DNA from: an uncultured Bacteroidales bacterium
GTDB lineage: Bacteria > Bacteroidota > Bacteroidia > Bacteroidales > Muribaculaceae
NCBI GenBank assembly: GCA_958418815.1
Contig: CATZGB010000008.1
Coordinates: forward strand, 1 to 64,000
Length of the DNA stretch: 64,000 bases
Reading direction: 5' to 3'
Within the stretch, counting starts at the first letter, position 1. Each line of letters starts with the position of its first letter. Positions 17,100-24,693 of this stretch are shown in pieces. Below the pieces are notes generated by a model. It did not search any database. It was given only the letters and a program-made list of their open reading frames with translations, and was not told the origin of the DNA. A program made the translations under genes and the position numbers.

Positions 17100-18590
17100 A
17101 TGGAAAAGGTATTTCTCGGTGACACTGGTCACAAATCATTGATAATCCTGTTTCTCGGCTGGGGATTCAGTCCTCACTCGTTTGCCGGCATCCACAAGCC
17201 CGGATTCGACATCTTGTCAGTCAGAGGATATGAAGGGATGTCGGGCGACATAATCGATGAGGAAATCAGAGAATTTCTGCATGAAAGTGATACCGCGTAT
17301 TCAGAAGTGATAGTGGTCGCCTGGTCCTTCGGGGTAAAGGCAGCTGCGGCATTCCTCGAGAACACGACAATCCCGGTGACGCTGAGCCTGGCGGTGAATG
17401 GCACTGAATATCATATCGACAACAACAGGGGTATTCCACAGGAGATTTTCAAAGGGACATTAGAGGGTTTGTCTGACAGAACATTCGAGAAATTCAGGTT
17501 GCGATGTGCCGGTTCGCGGACTATGTTACGACAGCTTGATTCCGAGGGATGCGCCAATGACATCGATGCCTTGCGGCGTGAACTTGAATGGTTCGCCTCG
17601 TTGCCGCCAGTGCCGCCAGCCCGGCGATATTCAATCTGGGACAAGGTGGTTATCGGCGAGAATGACCGGATTTTCCCGGTGAGCAATCAGACAAAAGCCT
17701 GGGAGGGATATGATGTCTTTGTCATACCCGGCATGGAGCATGTGCCCGACTTCCAGTGGCTTGTTGACACATTCGTGGTGGACAAGACAAAAGTCGCAGA
17801 CAAATTCTCCACCGCGTTGGACTCATACACCGAGAACGCGGTGGCGCAACAGGCCACAGCCCGGAAACTGTTTGACAAATTTGTCAGTGTATTCCACAAT
17901 TCCGAACCTGAAAGAGCTACAGGCAAGCTTTCTTTGCTCGAACTCGGGTATGGCGACGGCACTTTCACCCGCACTTACCTGCGTAGTCTGTCTTCAAGAT
18001 GCGAGGTCGTGACATTGTCTGACATTGGCCGTTGCGCTGACAGTTCATGGGTGACAGATGAAATACCACCGCATTGCGATGTCAATTTGGAGATTCTGCA
18101 AGGTGACGCCGAATCGGAGGAATTTCAGGAAGCCGCTCTCAAAGACAATTCACGCGACCTGATTTTTTCCTCCTCAATGTTCCAATGGCTCAACTCCCCA
18201 CGCCAGATGCTGAAAAGATGTGCTGACGCATTACGCCCTGGCGGCATAATAGCATTGTCTTTCTATGGCCCGGAGACGCTGAGAGAAATAAGCACGACTG
18301 TGGGGAGCGGTCTCAAATATCCCTCTCCTGACTGGATGAGGCGCGTCGCCGAGGAATCTGGCCTTCGCATCGAGTCGATGGATGTCGAGGAAGAGACCAT
18401 ACATTTCGACACTCCGGCTGATGCCTTGCGACATTTGCGCCTCACCGGAGTGAACGCCCTTCCGGGCAACCACTCCCCCGCCAGAACACGCCTGCTGTTG
18501 AGAAACTGGCCATTGACAACCGACGGCCATGCGACATTGACATTCCAGCCTGTCTACATGATTCTTTCCAAGCCATATGCCGAGGCTTGA
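17100..18590 (+). CDS. BioG-BioC fusion: pimeloyl-ACP methyl ester esterase / malonyl-ACP O-methyltransferase
   Basis: A 496-residue two-domain protein. Residues 1 to about 230 are a BioG (DUF452) hydrolase with nucleophile S76 in VVAWSFGVKAA, an aspartate near 190 and H214 in PGMEHVPDF. Residues about 250-496 are a BioC-type SAM methyltransferase, whose motif I reads LLELGYGDGTF (about 279-289) rather than the usual ELGCGTG. BioC methylates malonyl-ACP so that fatty acid synthase can elongate it, and BioG removes the methyl after pimeloyl-ACP is made. One polypeptide therefore carries the first and last steps of pimeloyl synthesis. Such fusions are known in Bacteroidetes. Confidence 0.9.
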   Translation: MEKVFLGDTGHKSLIILFLGWGFSPHSFAGIHKPGFDILSVRGYEGMSGDIIDEEIREFLHESDTAYSEVIVVAWSFGVKAAAAFLENTTIPVTLSLAVNGTEYHIDNNRGIPQEIFKGTLEGLSDRTFEKFRLRCAGSRTMLRQLDSEGCANDIDALRRELEWFASLPPVPPARRYSIWDKVVIGENDRIFPVSNQTKAWEGYDVFVIPGMEHVPDFQWLVDTFVVDKTKVADKFSTALDSYTENAVAQQATARKLFDKFVSVFHNSEPERATGKLSLLELGYGDGTFTRTYLRSLSSRCEVVTLSDIGRCADSSWVTDEIPPHCDVNLEILQGDAESEEFQEAALKDNSRDLIFSSSMFQWLNSPRQMLKRCADALRPGGIIALSFYGPETLREISTTVGSGLKYPSPDWMRRVAEESGLRIESMDVEEETIHFDTPADALRHLRLTGVNALPGNHSPARTRLLLRNWPLTTDGHATLTFQPVYMILSKPYAEA

Positions 18591-18614
18591 ATCATTCAAA
18601 ATAATGCATAGATT

Positions 18615-19280
18615 ATGAAATACTTCGTCTCTGGCATACACACAGATGCAGGCAAATCATACTGCACCGGATGGTATGCACGCCAATTGATGGATAATGG
18701 CAAATCTGTCATAACACAGAAATTCATACAGACCGGAAACCTCTCGATATCCGAAGACATCGAGACACATCGCCGCCTGATGAAAACCGGACTTATGCCG
18801 GAAGACACCACCCCTCTCGACTTCTCGCAAGCTCCAATCAACGGGGAGTCAATCACAGCTCCCTTGATTTTCACACATCCGTGTTCCCCCCAGCTGGCAG
18901 CCCGTCTTGACAACCGCGACATACCACTCGAAATCATTGACAAAGCTTCGGCCGAACTGGAAAGCCGTTACGATATCGTCCTTGTCGAGGGCGCAGGCGG
19001 CCTGATGGTGCCGATTACGGATGACTTCCTTACGATAGACTACATCTCATCACGCAATCTCCCGTTGATTATGGTCGTCAACTCCTCGTTGGGGTCGATA
19101 AACCATGCCCTGCTCTCTTTTGAGGCAATCAAGAACAGGAATATTGAAATGCCGATTGTCCTCTACAACACATATTTCGACACAGACATGTTGATTGCCG
19201 AGGACACATACGCTTTCATATCCCGCTATCTTTCCCGGCATTTCCCCGATACCGCAATCATCAAAGTACCGAAGCTCTGA
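18615..19280 (+). CDS. bioD: dethiobiotin synthase
   Basis: A 221-residue ATP-dependent carboxylase that closes the ureido ring of dethiobiotin from DAPA and CO2. The P-loop is SGIHTDAGKSYCTGW at residues 4-18, slightly unusual because the family commonly has GTDTxVGKT. LVEGAGGLMVPI is the second BioD hallmark. It follows the BioG-BioC gene by 24 bases and is the last gene of the operon. Confidence 0.92.
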   Translation: MKYFVSGIHTDAGKSYCTGWYARQLMDNGKSVITQKFIQTGNLSISEDIETHRRLMKTGLMPEDTTPLDFSQAPINGESITAPLIFTHPCSPQLAARLDNRDIPLEIIDKASAELESRYDIVLVEGAGGLMVPITDDFLTIDYISSRNLPLIMVVNSSLGSINHALLSFEAIKNRNIEMPIVLYNTYFDTDMLIAEDTYAFISRYLSRHFPDTAIIKVPKL

Positions 19281-19444
19281 ATCTTGACAACACCCTAACC
19301 CCAACAGAATAATCTACTGGATTGCAGCATTCATCGCCAAAGCAATGAATACCGACATCATATGCAGAAATGCCGTTCTTTAGTCGTCTGAAATCCAAAT
19401 TCTTACGAATAAAACGCCAAAAAATCCCCCAAAAAATTCAGTTG

Positions 19445-19477
19445 GTGAAACTTTCGGGCTTCAATATGCACCTAACG
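19445..19477 (+). promoter_or_regulatory. possible ECF-type autoregulated promoter
   Basis: TGAAACTTTC (19446-19455) and CCTAACG (19471-19477) are separated by 15 bases, which resembles the -35/-10 pair of autoregulated Bacteroidetes ECF sigma genes and not the housekeeping TAnnTTTG box. It lies just before the sigma gene, as autoregulation would require. Confidence 0.4.
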
Positions 19478-19495
19478 AAGCAAAACAAACTCAAT

Positions 19496-19987
19496 ATGAA
19501 AAGTCCCCCAATAAACGAAAGGGAGTTTGCTTTGCTGATACAAGAGAACTCCCGAATCATCAACAAGGTCTGCTACTTCTACGCGACCGACAAAATGCCA
19601 TTTGAAGATCTGCGGCAAGAAATCTACGTCAACATCTGGCTTGGATTAAGTCAATTCAGAGGTGAAAGCAAAATATCAACCTGGATTTATCGCGTGGCCG
19701 TAAATTCCGCTCTAATGAGCATGCGTTCATCTAAACCTCGAATCGAAACAGTTTCATTAGACTTCGGTCTACTGGACGTTTCCACCGAAATAGACGATGC
19801 CCAACGAGAGAATCTTCAAACTTTGCAGTCATTAATCAACAGGCTTGAAGATATAGAAAAGGCAATCATTCTTCTTTGGCTTGACGAATATACCTACGAT
19901 GAAATTGCCGAGACCCTCGGAATGAAACGCAACACTGTTGCCGTGAAAATCCACCGAATCAAAGAAAAACTCTCCAAACAGATATAA
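19496..19987 (+). CDS. RNA polymerase ECF-type sigma factor
   Basis: A 163-residue sigma-70 family protein with region 2 (about 15-80, including FEDLRQEIYVNIWLGL and the WIYRVAVNSALM recognition helix) and region 4 (about 105-160, with YTYDEIAETLGMKRNTVAVKIHRIKEKL as the helix-turn-helix). The start is placed downstream of a possible ECF promoter; earlier methionines would precede it. The next gene starts one base after the stop and encodes a four-helix membrane protein, a likely anti-sigma or signalling partner. The regulon is unknown. Confidence 0.85.
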   Translation: MKSPPINEREFALLIQENSRIINKVCYFYATDKMPFEDLRQEIYVNIWLGLSQFRGESKISTWIYRVAVNSALMSMRSSKPRIETVSLDFGLLDVSTEIDDAQRENLQTLQSLINRLEDIEKAIILLWLDEYTYDEIAETLGMKRNTVAVKIHRIKEKLSKQI

Positions 19988-19988
19988 T

Positions 19989-20537
19989 ATGCAACTCGAC
20001 GAACTCAAAAAAAGCATGTCCACCCTGGACCAACTCCTCGCCAAGACCAACACCGACATAAAAATCAATGTGTCCGCTTCAGAAACCGCGAAGTCCAAGA
20101 TACTCAAAAAATTCCGTCAGGGATTTACCTCCTGCCTTATCATTGCGTTTGTTTTCATCGCAATGGCTATCGGTAACCAGTATTCCCTTTCGTTCCCCAA
20201 CTACCTTAAAATAGGCATGGCCGTTTGCCTGTTGACAGCAGCTGTATGGTATATATTCATGTTCCGCTATCTCAAAAAGATAGATATTGCAGCCCTGCCG
20301 CCCGCGCAACTATTCTCAAAAACAACGACACTCAAATTGATGGTCATATCTTCGGAGGCATTCTTCGGAATCTGTCTGGCTGTATTCTTCACTCTGCTCT
20401 TTCAGGCCGCATGGGTATATAATCCCATAGGTTTTTGGGCAATGGTAGCCACAATAACTTTTGCTATTATTTACGGTATAGTTCATATGTGGCCGCAATA
20501 TATTCAATTGTTCCGCGACCTGAACTCCATCAAATAA
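19989..20537 (+). CDS. four-helix membrane protein paired with the ECF sigma factor
   Basis: A 182-residue protein with a soluble N-terminal part (1-38) and four transmembrane segments near residues 43-65, 70-90, 115-135 and 140-165. I recognise no named domain. Position directly after the sigma gene (one-base gap) and the cytoplasmic N-terminal region suggest a membrane anti-sigma-like partner. This rests on context only. A strong terminator follows. Confidence 0.65.
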   Translation: MQLDELKKSMSTLDQLLAKTNTDIKINVSASETAKSKILKKFRQGFTSCLIIAFVFIAMAIGNQYSLSFPNYLKIGMAVCLLTAAVWYIFMFRYLKKIDIAALPPAQLFSKTTTLKLMVISSEAFFGICLAVFFTLLFQAAWVYNPIGFWAMVATITFAIIYGIVHMWPQYIQLFRDLNSIK

Positions 20538-20557
20538 TCAACATTTACTAATCCCTA

Positions 20558-20584
20558 AATCCGCTCTGATCAAGCGGATTTTTT
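20558..20584 (+). terminator. intrinsic terminator of the sigma operon
   Basis: An 8-base perfect stem (AATCCGCT / AGCGGATT) with a 7-base loop is followed directly by a run of T residues. It lies 21 bases after the membrane partner's stop codon. Confidence 0.85.
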
Positions 20585-20715
20585 GGCATCTATGGTTCTA
20601 TAATTGGCGACAAGATTAGAAAGCAATTCAACAAGAAATCTTAATTGTTTGACTATGCTCTGATAAGATATAGCCCTCGCAATCGTTGTGTTCCGGGCGG
20701 TTCCTGTCGGTATGG

Positions 20716-21237
20716 TCAGAAGTCGACACCAACCCTGACGGAAAGCTGAGGATGCAACGTTTTCTCATCATTCCATCTGTAGCCTCTTAAATTCATCCCG
20801 ATGCCGAAGTTGACATTGCTTTTGCGGCCTAAATTGAGTCTATAACCCACAGTTGGAGATAGATACAATCTGTAATCGCCCAAAATCACTCCACCGACAC
20901 GGATATCGCCATACAAGGGAATTTTCCCAAACGTCCAATCTGTTCTCGCATGGATATACAAGGGGAAACTGAATCCGGAATTATGATAGACCGGATGATG
21001 ACGTTCAAACATCAAACCTGCGCCCAAAAAGTAGTGATTGTTGAACTGGTAACCGTGAGATGTGGAAACCCCATAATACACTGTCGTTGTATTGTCTCCG
21101 TAACCACCTTGTTGGAATGACAAATCAACGTTTGCATCCACAAAACCCCTGTAACCTTTTTGAGGTTCATCGGCTGTCACAGTGAACGAAAACATTAACG
21201 AAATCAACAGAAGGCATAATTGTTTGACATTTTTCAT
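20716..21237 (-). CDS. small outer membrane beta-barrel protein
   Basis: A 173-residue protein with a signal peptide (about 1-22, cleavage near TVTADEP) and alternating aromatic/polar strands such as HYFLGAGLMFERHHP and LHPQLSVRVGVDF, the last ending in phenylalanine as barrel proteins do. Length suggests an 8-strand barrel of the OmpA-like or PorT-like type. An ATG three codons earlier is possible. It stands alone, convergent with the sigma operon. Function unknown. Confidence 0.7.
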   Translation of the reverse strand: MKNVKQLCLLLISLMFSFTVTADEPQKGYRGFVDANVDLSFQQGGYGDNTTTVYYGVSTSHGYQFNNHYFLGAGLMFERHHPVYHNSGFSFPLYIHARTDWTFGKIPLYGDIRVGGVILGDYRLYLSPTVGYRLNLGRKSNVNFGIGMNLRGYRWNDEKTLHPQLSVRVGVDF

Positions 21238-21522
21238 ATTGCACATATATACATAGATACGCTACCATAACAACGCTCAATTCACTAAATTATTGTACAA
21301 TCCACATCTTACAACGAGCCGGGATTACCTTCTCAAAAAAGGAAACATTGTTGAAGTAACGACACATATCAGCGCCAAGCTGCTACTGCATATCGGATTT
21401 CTTGTCTCAATCCCGACATAATACACCGAAACAAGACTATATCCGCCTGAATTTATTGCAAGTTTTTCAGACTTGTTATTACCGTTTCTCATAAGTACTT
21501 GGCCATCTCCGAAAAAGAAAAA

Positions 21523-21553
21523 AGCACCGACTATCGTGTTGATAATCAGTGCT
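21523..21553 (-). terminator. terminator of the tRNA-Ser transcript
   Basis: An imperfect stem closed by AGCAC/GTGCT is followed on the minus strand by TTTTTTCTTTTTC. It lies 9 bases after the tRNA 3' end. The stretch from here to the barrel gene (21238-21522) shows no gene. Confidence 0.7.
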
Positions 21554-21561
21554 TCTCTCTG

Positions 21562-21649
21562 CGGAGCGACCGAGATTCGAACTCGGGATACCCTTTTGGG
21601 GTATACACGCTTTCCAGGCGTGCCTCTTCAGCCACTCGAGCATCGCTCC
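21562..21649 (-). tRNA. tRNA-Ser (anticodon GGA)
   Basis: An 88-base class II tRNA. The 7-bp acceptor stem is GGAGCGA/TCGCTCC, the anticodon arm CACGC-CTGGAAA-GCGTG gives anticodon GGA, a variable arm (TATACCCCAAAAGGGTAT) follows, and the T arm contains GTTCGAATC. The discriminator is G, as in most serine tRNAs. CCA is not encoded. Confidence 0.93.
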
Positions 21650-21683
21650 AAAATCGGATGCTGACCTCTGTCATTTCCGAGTG

Positions 21684-21691
21684 CAAAGGTA
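21684..21691 (-). promoter_or_regulatory. -7 box for tRNA-Ser
   Basis: On the minus strand this reads TACCTTTG followed by CAC, an exact Bacteroidetes -7 box. It places the transcript start about 30 bases before the mature tRNA. Confidence 0.7.
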
Positions 21692-21779
21692 GCTGTTATT
21701 TTTGAAATCACAAAATTTTGCGGATGTTTTTTGACGGATTTTTCAAAGGTAATAGCCTTTTTGAGAGATTTCGGCAAGA

Positions 21780-21810
21780 ACAGTGCGGCCTCAGATTGAA
21801 ACCGCACTGT
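21780..21810. terminator. hairpin terminator downstream of the DJ-1 gene
   Basis: Perfect 9-base arms ACAGTGCGG and CCGCACTGT with a 13-base loop, followed on the plus side by TTTTTG. It lies 60 bases past the DJ-1 stop and probably ends that minus-strand transcript, though the T-tract is on the other side. Confidence 0.5.
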
Positions 21811-21869
21811 TTTTGTTGAAACTCTAAATGCCTCAAAGTAGGCTTACAATATGAGGCGGCTCGATATCG

Positions 21870-22508
21870 TCAATCCGCGCAACAGAAGTTCTGACCGCAA
21901 TTTTGACCAGGGATGACCATACCCTCACGGAGCGCCTTTTCGGTTTCAGCACCTTTGACTTTGCTGACGATAGCAAGGGCAAATTCGAGAGTCGTGCCTG
22001 GGCCCTTTGACGTTATCAGTCGTTCGCCTACAACCACCGGATCTTCGGAATAGACTCCTCCCCTTTTCTCGAAGTCTTCCCTGAGAAATGGATAGCCCGT
22101 CGCCTTCACTCCGTCAATGATTCCGAGAGGACCAAGGACAAGAGCCGGGGCCGCGCATATGGCGGCGATGTTGCCTCCGTTGCTCCAGTGGTTCATAACC
22201 ATTGCCTTTAGCTCATCATCGAGATTCACTGCCGCTTCCGACTTGTCTGCTCCCGGAAAGATGAGCCAGTCTGATACCTTCGGCTTAAATTCAGGCAAAT
22301 CCATATCTGCGACAACATGGTTTCCGGTGGCACCTTTTACAAGGCGGTTGTCGGTCATGGAGACGGTGAAAACCTCTATGCCAGCACGTCGTAACACATC
22401 GACGGGGCCGAGAGCCTCGATTTCATCGAAGCCGGTTCCGAGCATCACATACACGGCGTTACCTGAGGGTTTGGCCGATTTTGGAATGTTGATTTTGATT
22501 TCAATCAT
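21870..22508 (-). CDS. DJ-1/PfpI family protein
   Basis: A 212-residue DJ-1 superfamily protein. C118 in AICAAPALVLGPLG is the nucleophile and E31 (in GFDEIEALGPVD) matches the acidic partner of human DJ-1 E18. The C-terminus is a short cysteine-rich tail with C residues in GQNCGQNFCCAD, unusual for the family. The start at the MIEIK methionine fits a promoter box at 22572-22579; the longer frame would begin upstream of the transcript start. It is divergent from an HxlR regulator, which probably controls it. Confidence 0.88.
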   Translation of the reverse strand: MIEIKINIPKSAKPSGNAVYVMLGTGFDEIEALGPVDVLRRAGIEVFTVSMTDNRLVKGATGNHVVADMDLPEFKPKVSDWLIFPGADKSEAAVNLDDELKAMVMNHWSNGGNIAAICAAPALVLGPLGIIDGVKATGYPFLREDFEKRGGVYSEDPVVVGERLITSKGPGTTLEFALAIVSKVKGAETEKALREGMVIPGQNCGQNFCCAD

Positions 22509-22533
22509 AATTTGTGGGTTGATGTTGTTTTTG

Positions 22534-22579
22534 TAACTTTGCAAAGGATAACAGCTACCCTTTGGATAGCGCAAAGTTA
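22534..22579. promoter_or_regulatory. divergent promoters with a candidate HxlR operator
   Basis: On the plus strand TAACTTTG (22534-22541) has TTTG 19 bases upstream (22511-22514) and drives the HxlR gene. On the minus strand 22572-22579 reads TAACTTTG and drives the DJ-1 gene. Between them, 22554-22570 is an inverted repeat GCTACCC-TTT-GGATAGC with one mismatch, covering both predicted transcript starts. It is a good position for repression of both genes. Confidence 0.6.
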
Positions 22580-22660
22580 TGCATCAAAATGCTGCCTTGC
22601 AAGAGGTTACTTTGAAAGGAGCAGCTTACCTCAAACTCACTTTTAGTCAGTATCAGGCAA

Positions 22661-23029
22661 ATGAAGGTCGAAAAAATTTCAGAAAAATATTCATGTGTCG
22701 CCACATGCCCTATGAGAAACGTGATAGCACATTTCGCCAACAAGTGGTCAATGCTGCTTCTCGTCATACTTGACGAGTTCGGCGTAATGCGTTTCAACGA
22801 ATTATCAAGAGCAATCCCCGACATTTCCCCCAAAGTACTGTCAGGGCATCTGAAAACACTTGAATCAGTCGGGTTGGTTAAGAGGATTCTCTATGCCGAG
22901 GTGCCTCCTCGCACAGAATACGAGTTGACCGATTTGGGCAGAACTCTTATACCCATACTCAATCAGCTCTCGGAATGGGGACGCGAGCATCTTAATGATA
23001 TAACCCAATCTCTTTCAAAACATCAATAG
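22661..23029 (+). CDS. HxlR-family transcriptional regulator
   Basis: A 122-residue winged helix protein. The conserved N-terminal cysteine lies in YSCVATCPMRNVI, followed by the FANKWSMLLLVILDEFGVMRFNELSRAIPDISPKVLS helix-turn-helix core and the wing VPPRTEYELTDLG. Members often sense electrophiles or oxidants through the cysteine. It is divergent from a DJ-1 gene and convergent with a cupin gene behind a shared terminator. A second, closely similar HxlR gene lies 640 bases downstream. Confidence 0.9.
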   Translation: MKVEKISEKYSCVATCPMRNVIAHFANKWSMLLLVILDEFGVMRFNELSRAIPDISPKVLSGHLKTLESVGLVKRILYAEVPPRTEYELTDLGRTLIPILNQLSEWGREHLNDITQSLSKHQ

Positions 23030-23044
23030 TCATATTATACGTCA

Positions 23045-23087
23045 ACAGAATGAAGATGGCAGAAATAATCTGTCGCCTTCATTCTGT
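23045..23087. terminator. bidirectional terminator between hxlR and the cupin gene
   Basis: Perfect 11-base arms ACAGAATGAAG and CTTCATTCTGT, with further partial pairing inside the loop. It lies between the convergent stop codons. Confidence 0.7.
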
Positions 23088-23111
23088 TTAGCAGTGTACT
23101 TCCCGATATTG

Positions 23112-23522
23112 TCAGAGCAGGCTTTTCCGCTCGGTTATCTCTGCATCTGTCATGGTATAATCGCCGAGGCTGTCTTCCCTGGCCTGTATGCAGATGTAGG
23201 TCATTGCTTCTGCTGAGGTACATTTGAGATTGCGGTCGCAGTTGGTTGACACTCGGATTACGGAACCCTCAGCCACATCAAAGACGTTGTCGTCAACCTG
23301 AAATTTCCCCGCTCCGGAGAGTATGATGTAGTTTTCCTCATTACCCTTATGACTGTGAAAGAATGGGACTGCAGCACCTGAGGGCAGAGTGCCGAATGAG
23401 ATTTCGCATGAAGTGGCACCTGCCGCCTCCTTCACAAACTGCTTACCCTCGAAGCCACACAGCGGCCCGACGGATACGTGGGCGAATTTGTCGCCGGAAT
23501 TCAAAGTCTTGGTTTCGCTCAT
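23112..23522 (-). CDS. cupin-domain protein
   Basis: A 136-residue single-domain cupin. The metal-site motif 1 is approximated by PFFHSHKGNEENYIILSGAGKF (two histidines and glutamates), and motif 2 is degenerate (GSVIRVSTNCDRNLKC), with no clear second histidine, so metal binding may be altered. The C-terminus has extra cysteines. Substrate unknown. It is divergent from the second HxlR regulator, which is the likely controller. Confidence 0.8.
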   Translation of the reverse strand: MSETKTLNSGDKFAHVSVGPLCGFEGKQFVKEAAGATSCEISFGTLPSGAAVPFFHSHKGNEENYIILSGAGKFQVDDNVFDVAEGSVIRVSTNCDRNLKCTSAEAMTYICIQAREDSLGDYTMTDAEITERKSLL

Positions 23523-23547
23523 ATTTCTCGGTTTGAAATAAAATCAT

Positions 23548-23593
23548 TAACTTTGCAGCAGTAAGCCGCTTTCGTTTAGATAGCGCAAAGTTA
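23548..23593. promoter_or_regulatory. divergent promoters of the cupin and second HxlR genes
   Basis: TAACTTTG on the plus strand (23548-23555) and on the minus strand (23586-23593) face away from each other. The minus box lies in GATAGCGCAAAGTTA, a 15-base string also found at the DJ-1 promoter (22565-22579), so the two control regions share descent or a regulator. Confidence 0.65.
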
Positions 23594-23619
23594 AGTCATA
23601 TTTTTGAGCCATACAAGAC

Positions 23620-23654
23620 GTTACCCCGACGTAAGGCACTTACATTCAGGTAAC
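23620..23654. promoter_or_regulatory. nested palindrome, candidate HxlR operator
   Basis: A 35-base symmetric site: outer arms GTTACC and GGTAAC, inner arms GTAAG and CTTAC around a 3-base centre GCA. It ends 11 bases before the HxlR start codon and lies in its leader, a position for autoregulation. Confidence 0.55.
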
Positions 23655-23665
23655 TATTTTTGAGT

Positions 23666-24028
23666 ATGAACGCATTGCCACTGAAAGAAAATTTGAAAAA
23701 ATATACGGGCATAGCATCGTGTCCGGTCAGAAACGTCATAAGTCGGTTTTCCGGCAAATGGACCATGCTCGTTCTCTGTGTCCTTGCAGAGAACGAGGCA
23801 ACCCGCTTTAATGAAATCGGGAGGGCAATCCCAGACATATCCCCGAAAGTCCTTACGGAAACTCTGAAAAGCCTTGAAGCCGATGGTCTGATTTCAAGAA
23901 AGCTGTATGCCGAGATACCTCCCAAGGTGGAGTATTCGCTGACAGAACTCGGCAAAAGCCTTATACCCTTGCTCGGGAATCTCATCGAGTGGGCACTTGA
24001 CAATTTCGAAGCAATCGCTAAACGTTAG
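23666..24028 (+). CDS. HxlR-family transcriptional regulator
   Basis: A 120-residue winged helix protein, closely similar to the HxlR protein coded 1 kb upstream. The sensor-type cysteine is in IASCPVRNVISRF, the DNA-binding core is RFNEIGRAIPDISPKVLTETLKSL, and the wing is IPPKVEYSLTELG. The ATG is preferred to a TTG two codons earlier. The 3' end overlaps the convergent acetyltransferase gene by 11 bases. Confidence 0.9.
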   Translation: MNALPLKENLKKYTGIASCPVRNVISRFSGKWTMLVLCVLAENEATRFNEIGRAIPDISPKVLTETLKSLEADGLISRKLYAEIPPKVEYSLTELGKSLIPLLGNLIEWALDNFEAIAKR

Positions 24029-24635
24029 AGATTTCCTTTTGAAGCATAGAAAGGAAATGAGCGGCATGGACACCGTCCATTTGGGTGTGGTGGAACTGAA
24101 ATGAGACAGTCAGTCGCGTCTTTAACCAGTGGCGACGGTATGCACCCCAAATCATAAAGGGATTATTGAAGATTCCGCTATACATTCCGACTGCACCGTC
24201 TATATCGTATTGTGCCAACGCTGATGTGCCGATTACCATACTGTCGGTGATGTCGTGATTCTCGCAGGTATCGGCAACTTTGCGTGTCAGGCGAAGATAG
24301 TCTTCATTGAAGCACGAGAGTTCTTCACTGAAAGGGATGTCGCATGAGCTTACCTCTCCCTCCGAGTTGGCAACAATTGTGTTGACAGCAATCGCGTCAT
24401 ATCTGATTAGCTTATCACCTACCGGCAGCATATAAAACTCTTGTATCTGCGAGGCGGCACGACCGATACACCAGCACATCAGCATATTGTATTTCAGACC
24501 TCGCTTACGGCTGACATTGTGCAGCCGAGTCACATCGAGAGTCTTGATTAGTGTCACCATCGGCATCGGCGCCTTCATCCACATTTCAAAGGCGTAGGCT
24601 CTTGTTGTCTCTGCCGGATTTAATTCTTGCATCAT
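24018..24635 (-). CDS. CatA-like O-acetyltransferase
   Basis: A 205-residue protein of the trimeric chloramphenicol acetyltransferase fold. The catalytic HHxxxDG motif is at residues 182-188 (HHTQMDG), and the SSCDIPFSEELSCFNEDY region matches the family core. Chloramphenicol resistance cannot be concluded, as many CatA-like proteins in Bacteroidetes act on other substrates. The predicted promoter leaves a leader of only about 8-11 bases. It overlaps the convergent HxlR gene. Confidence 0.82.
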   Translation of the reverse strand: MMQELNPAETTRAYAFEMWMKAPMPMVTLIKTLDVTRLHNVSRKRGLKYNMLMCWCIGRAASQIQEFYMLPVGDKLIRYDAIAVNTIVANSEGEVSSCDIPFSEELSCFNEDYLRLTRKVADTCENHDITDSMVIGTSALAQYDIDGAVGMYSGIFNNPFMIWGAYRRHWLKTRLTVSFQFHHTQMDGVHAAHFLSMLQKEISNV

Positions 24636-24648
24636 CTTTTTTTTGATG

Positions 24649-24656
24649 CAAAGTTA
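24649..24656 (-). promoter_or_regulatory. -7 box for the CatA-like gene
   Basis: The minus strand reads TAACTTTG followed by CATC, an exact -7 box only 14 bases from the first ATG. Confidence 0.7.
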
Positions 24657-24693
24657 CCTCAGCCTCAAAACCTCCGATAGAACAAAAACGACA

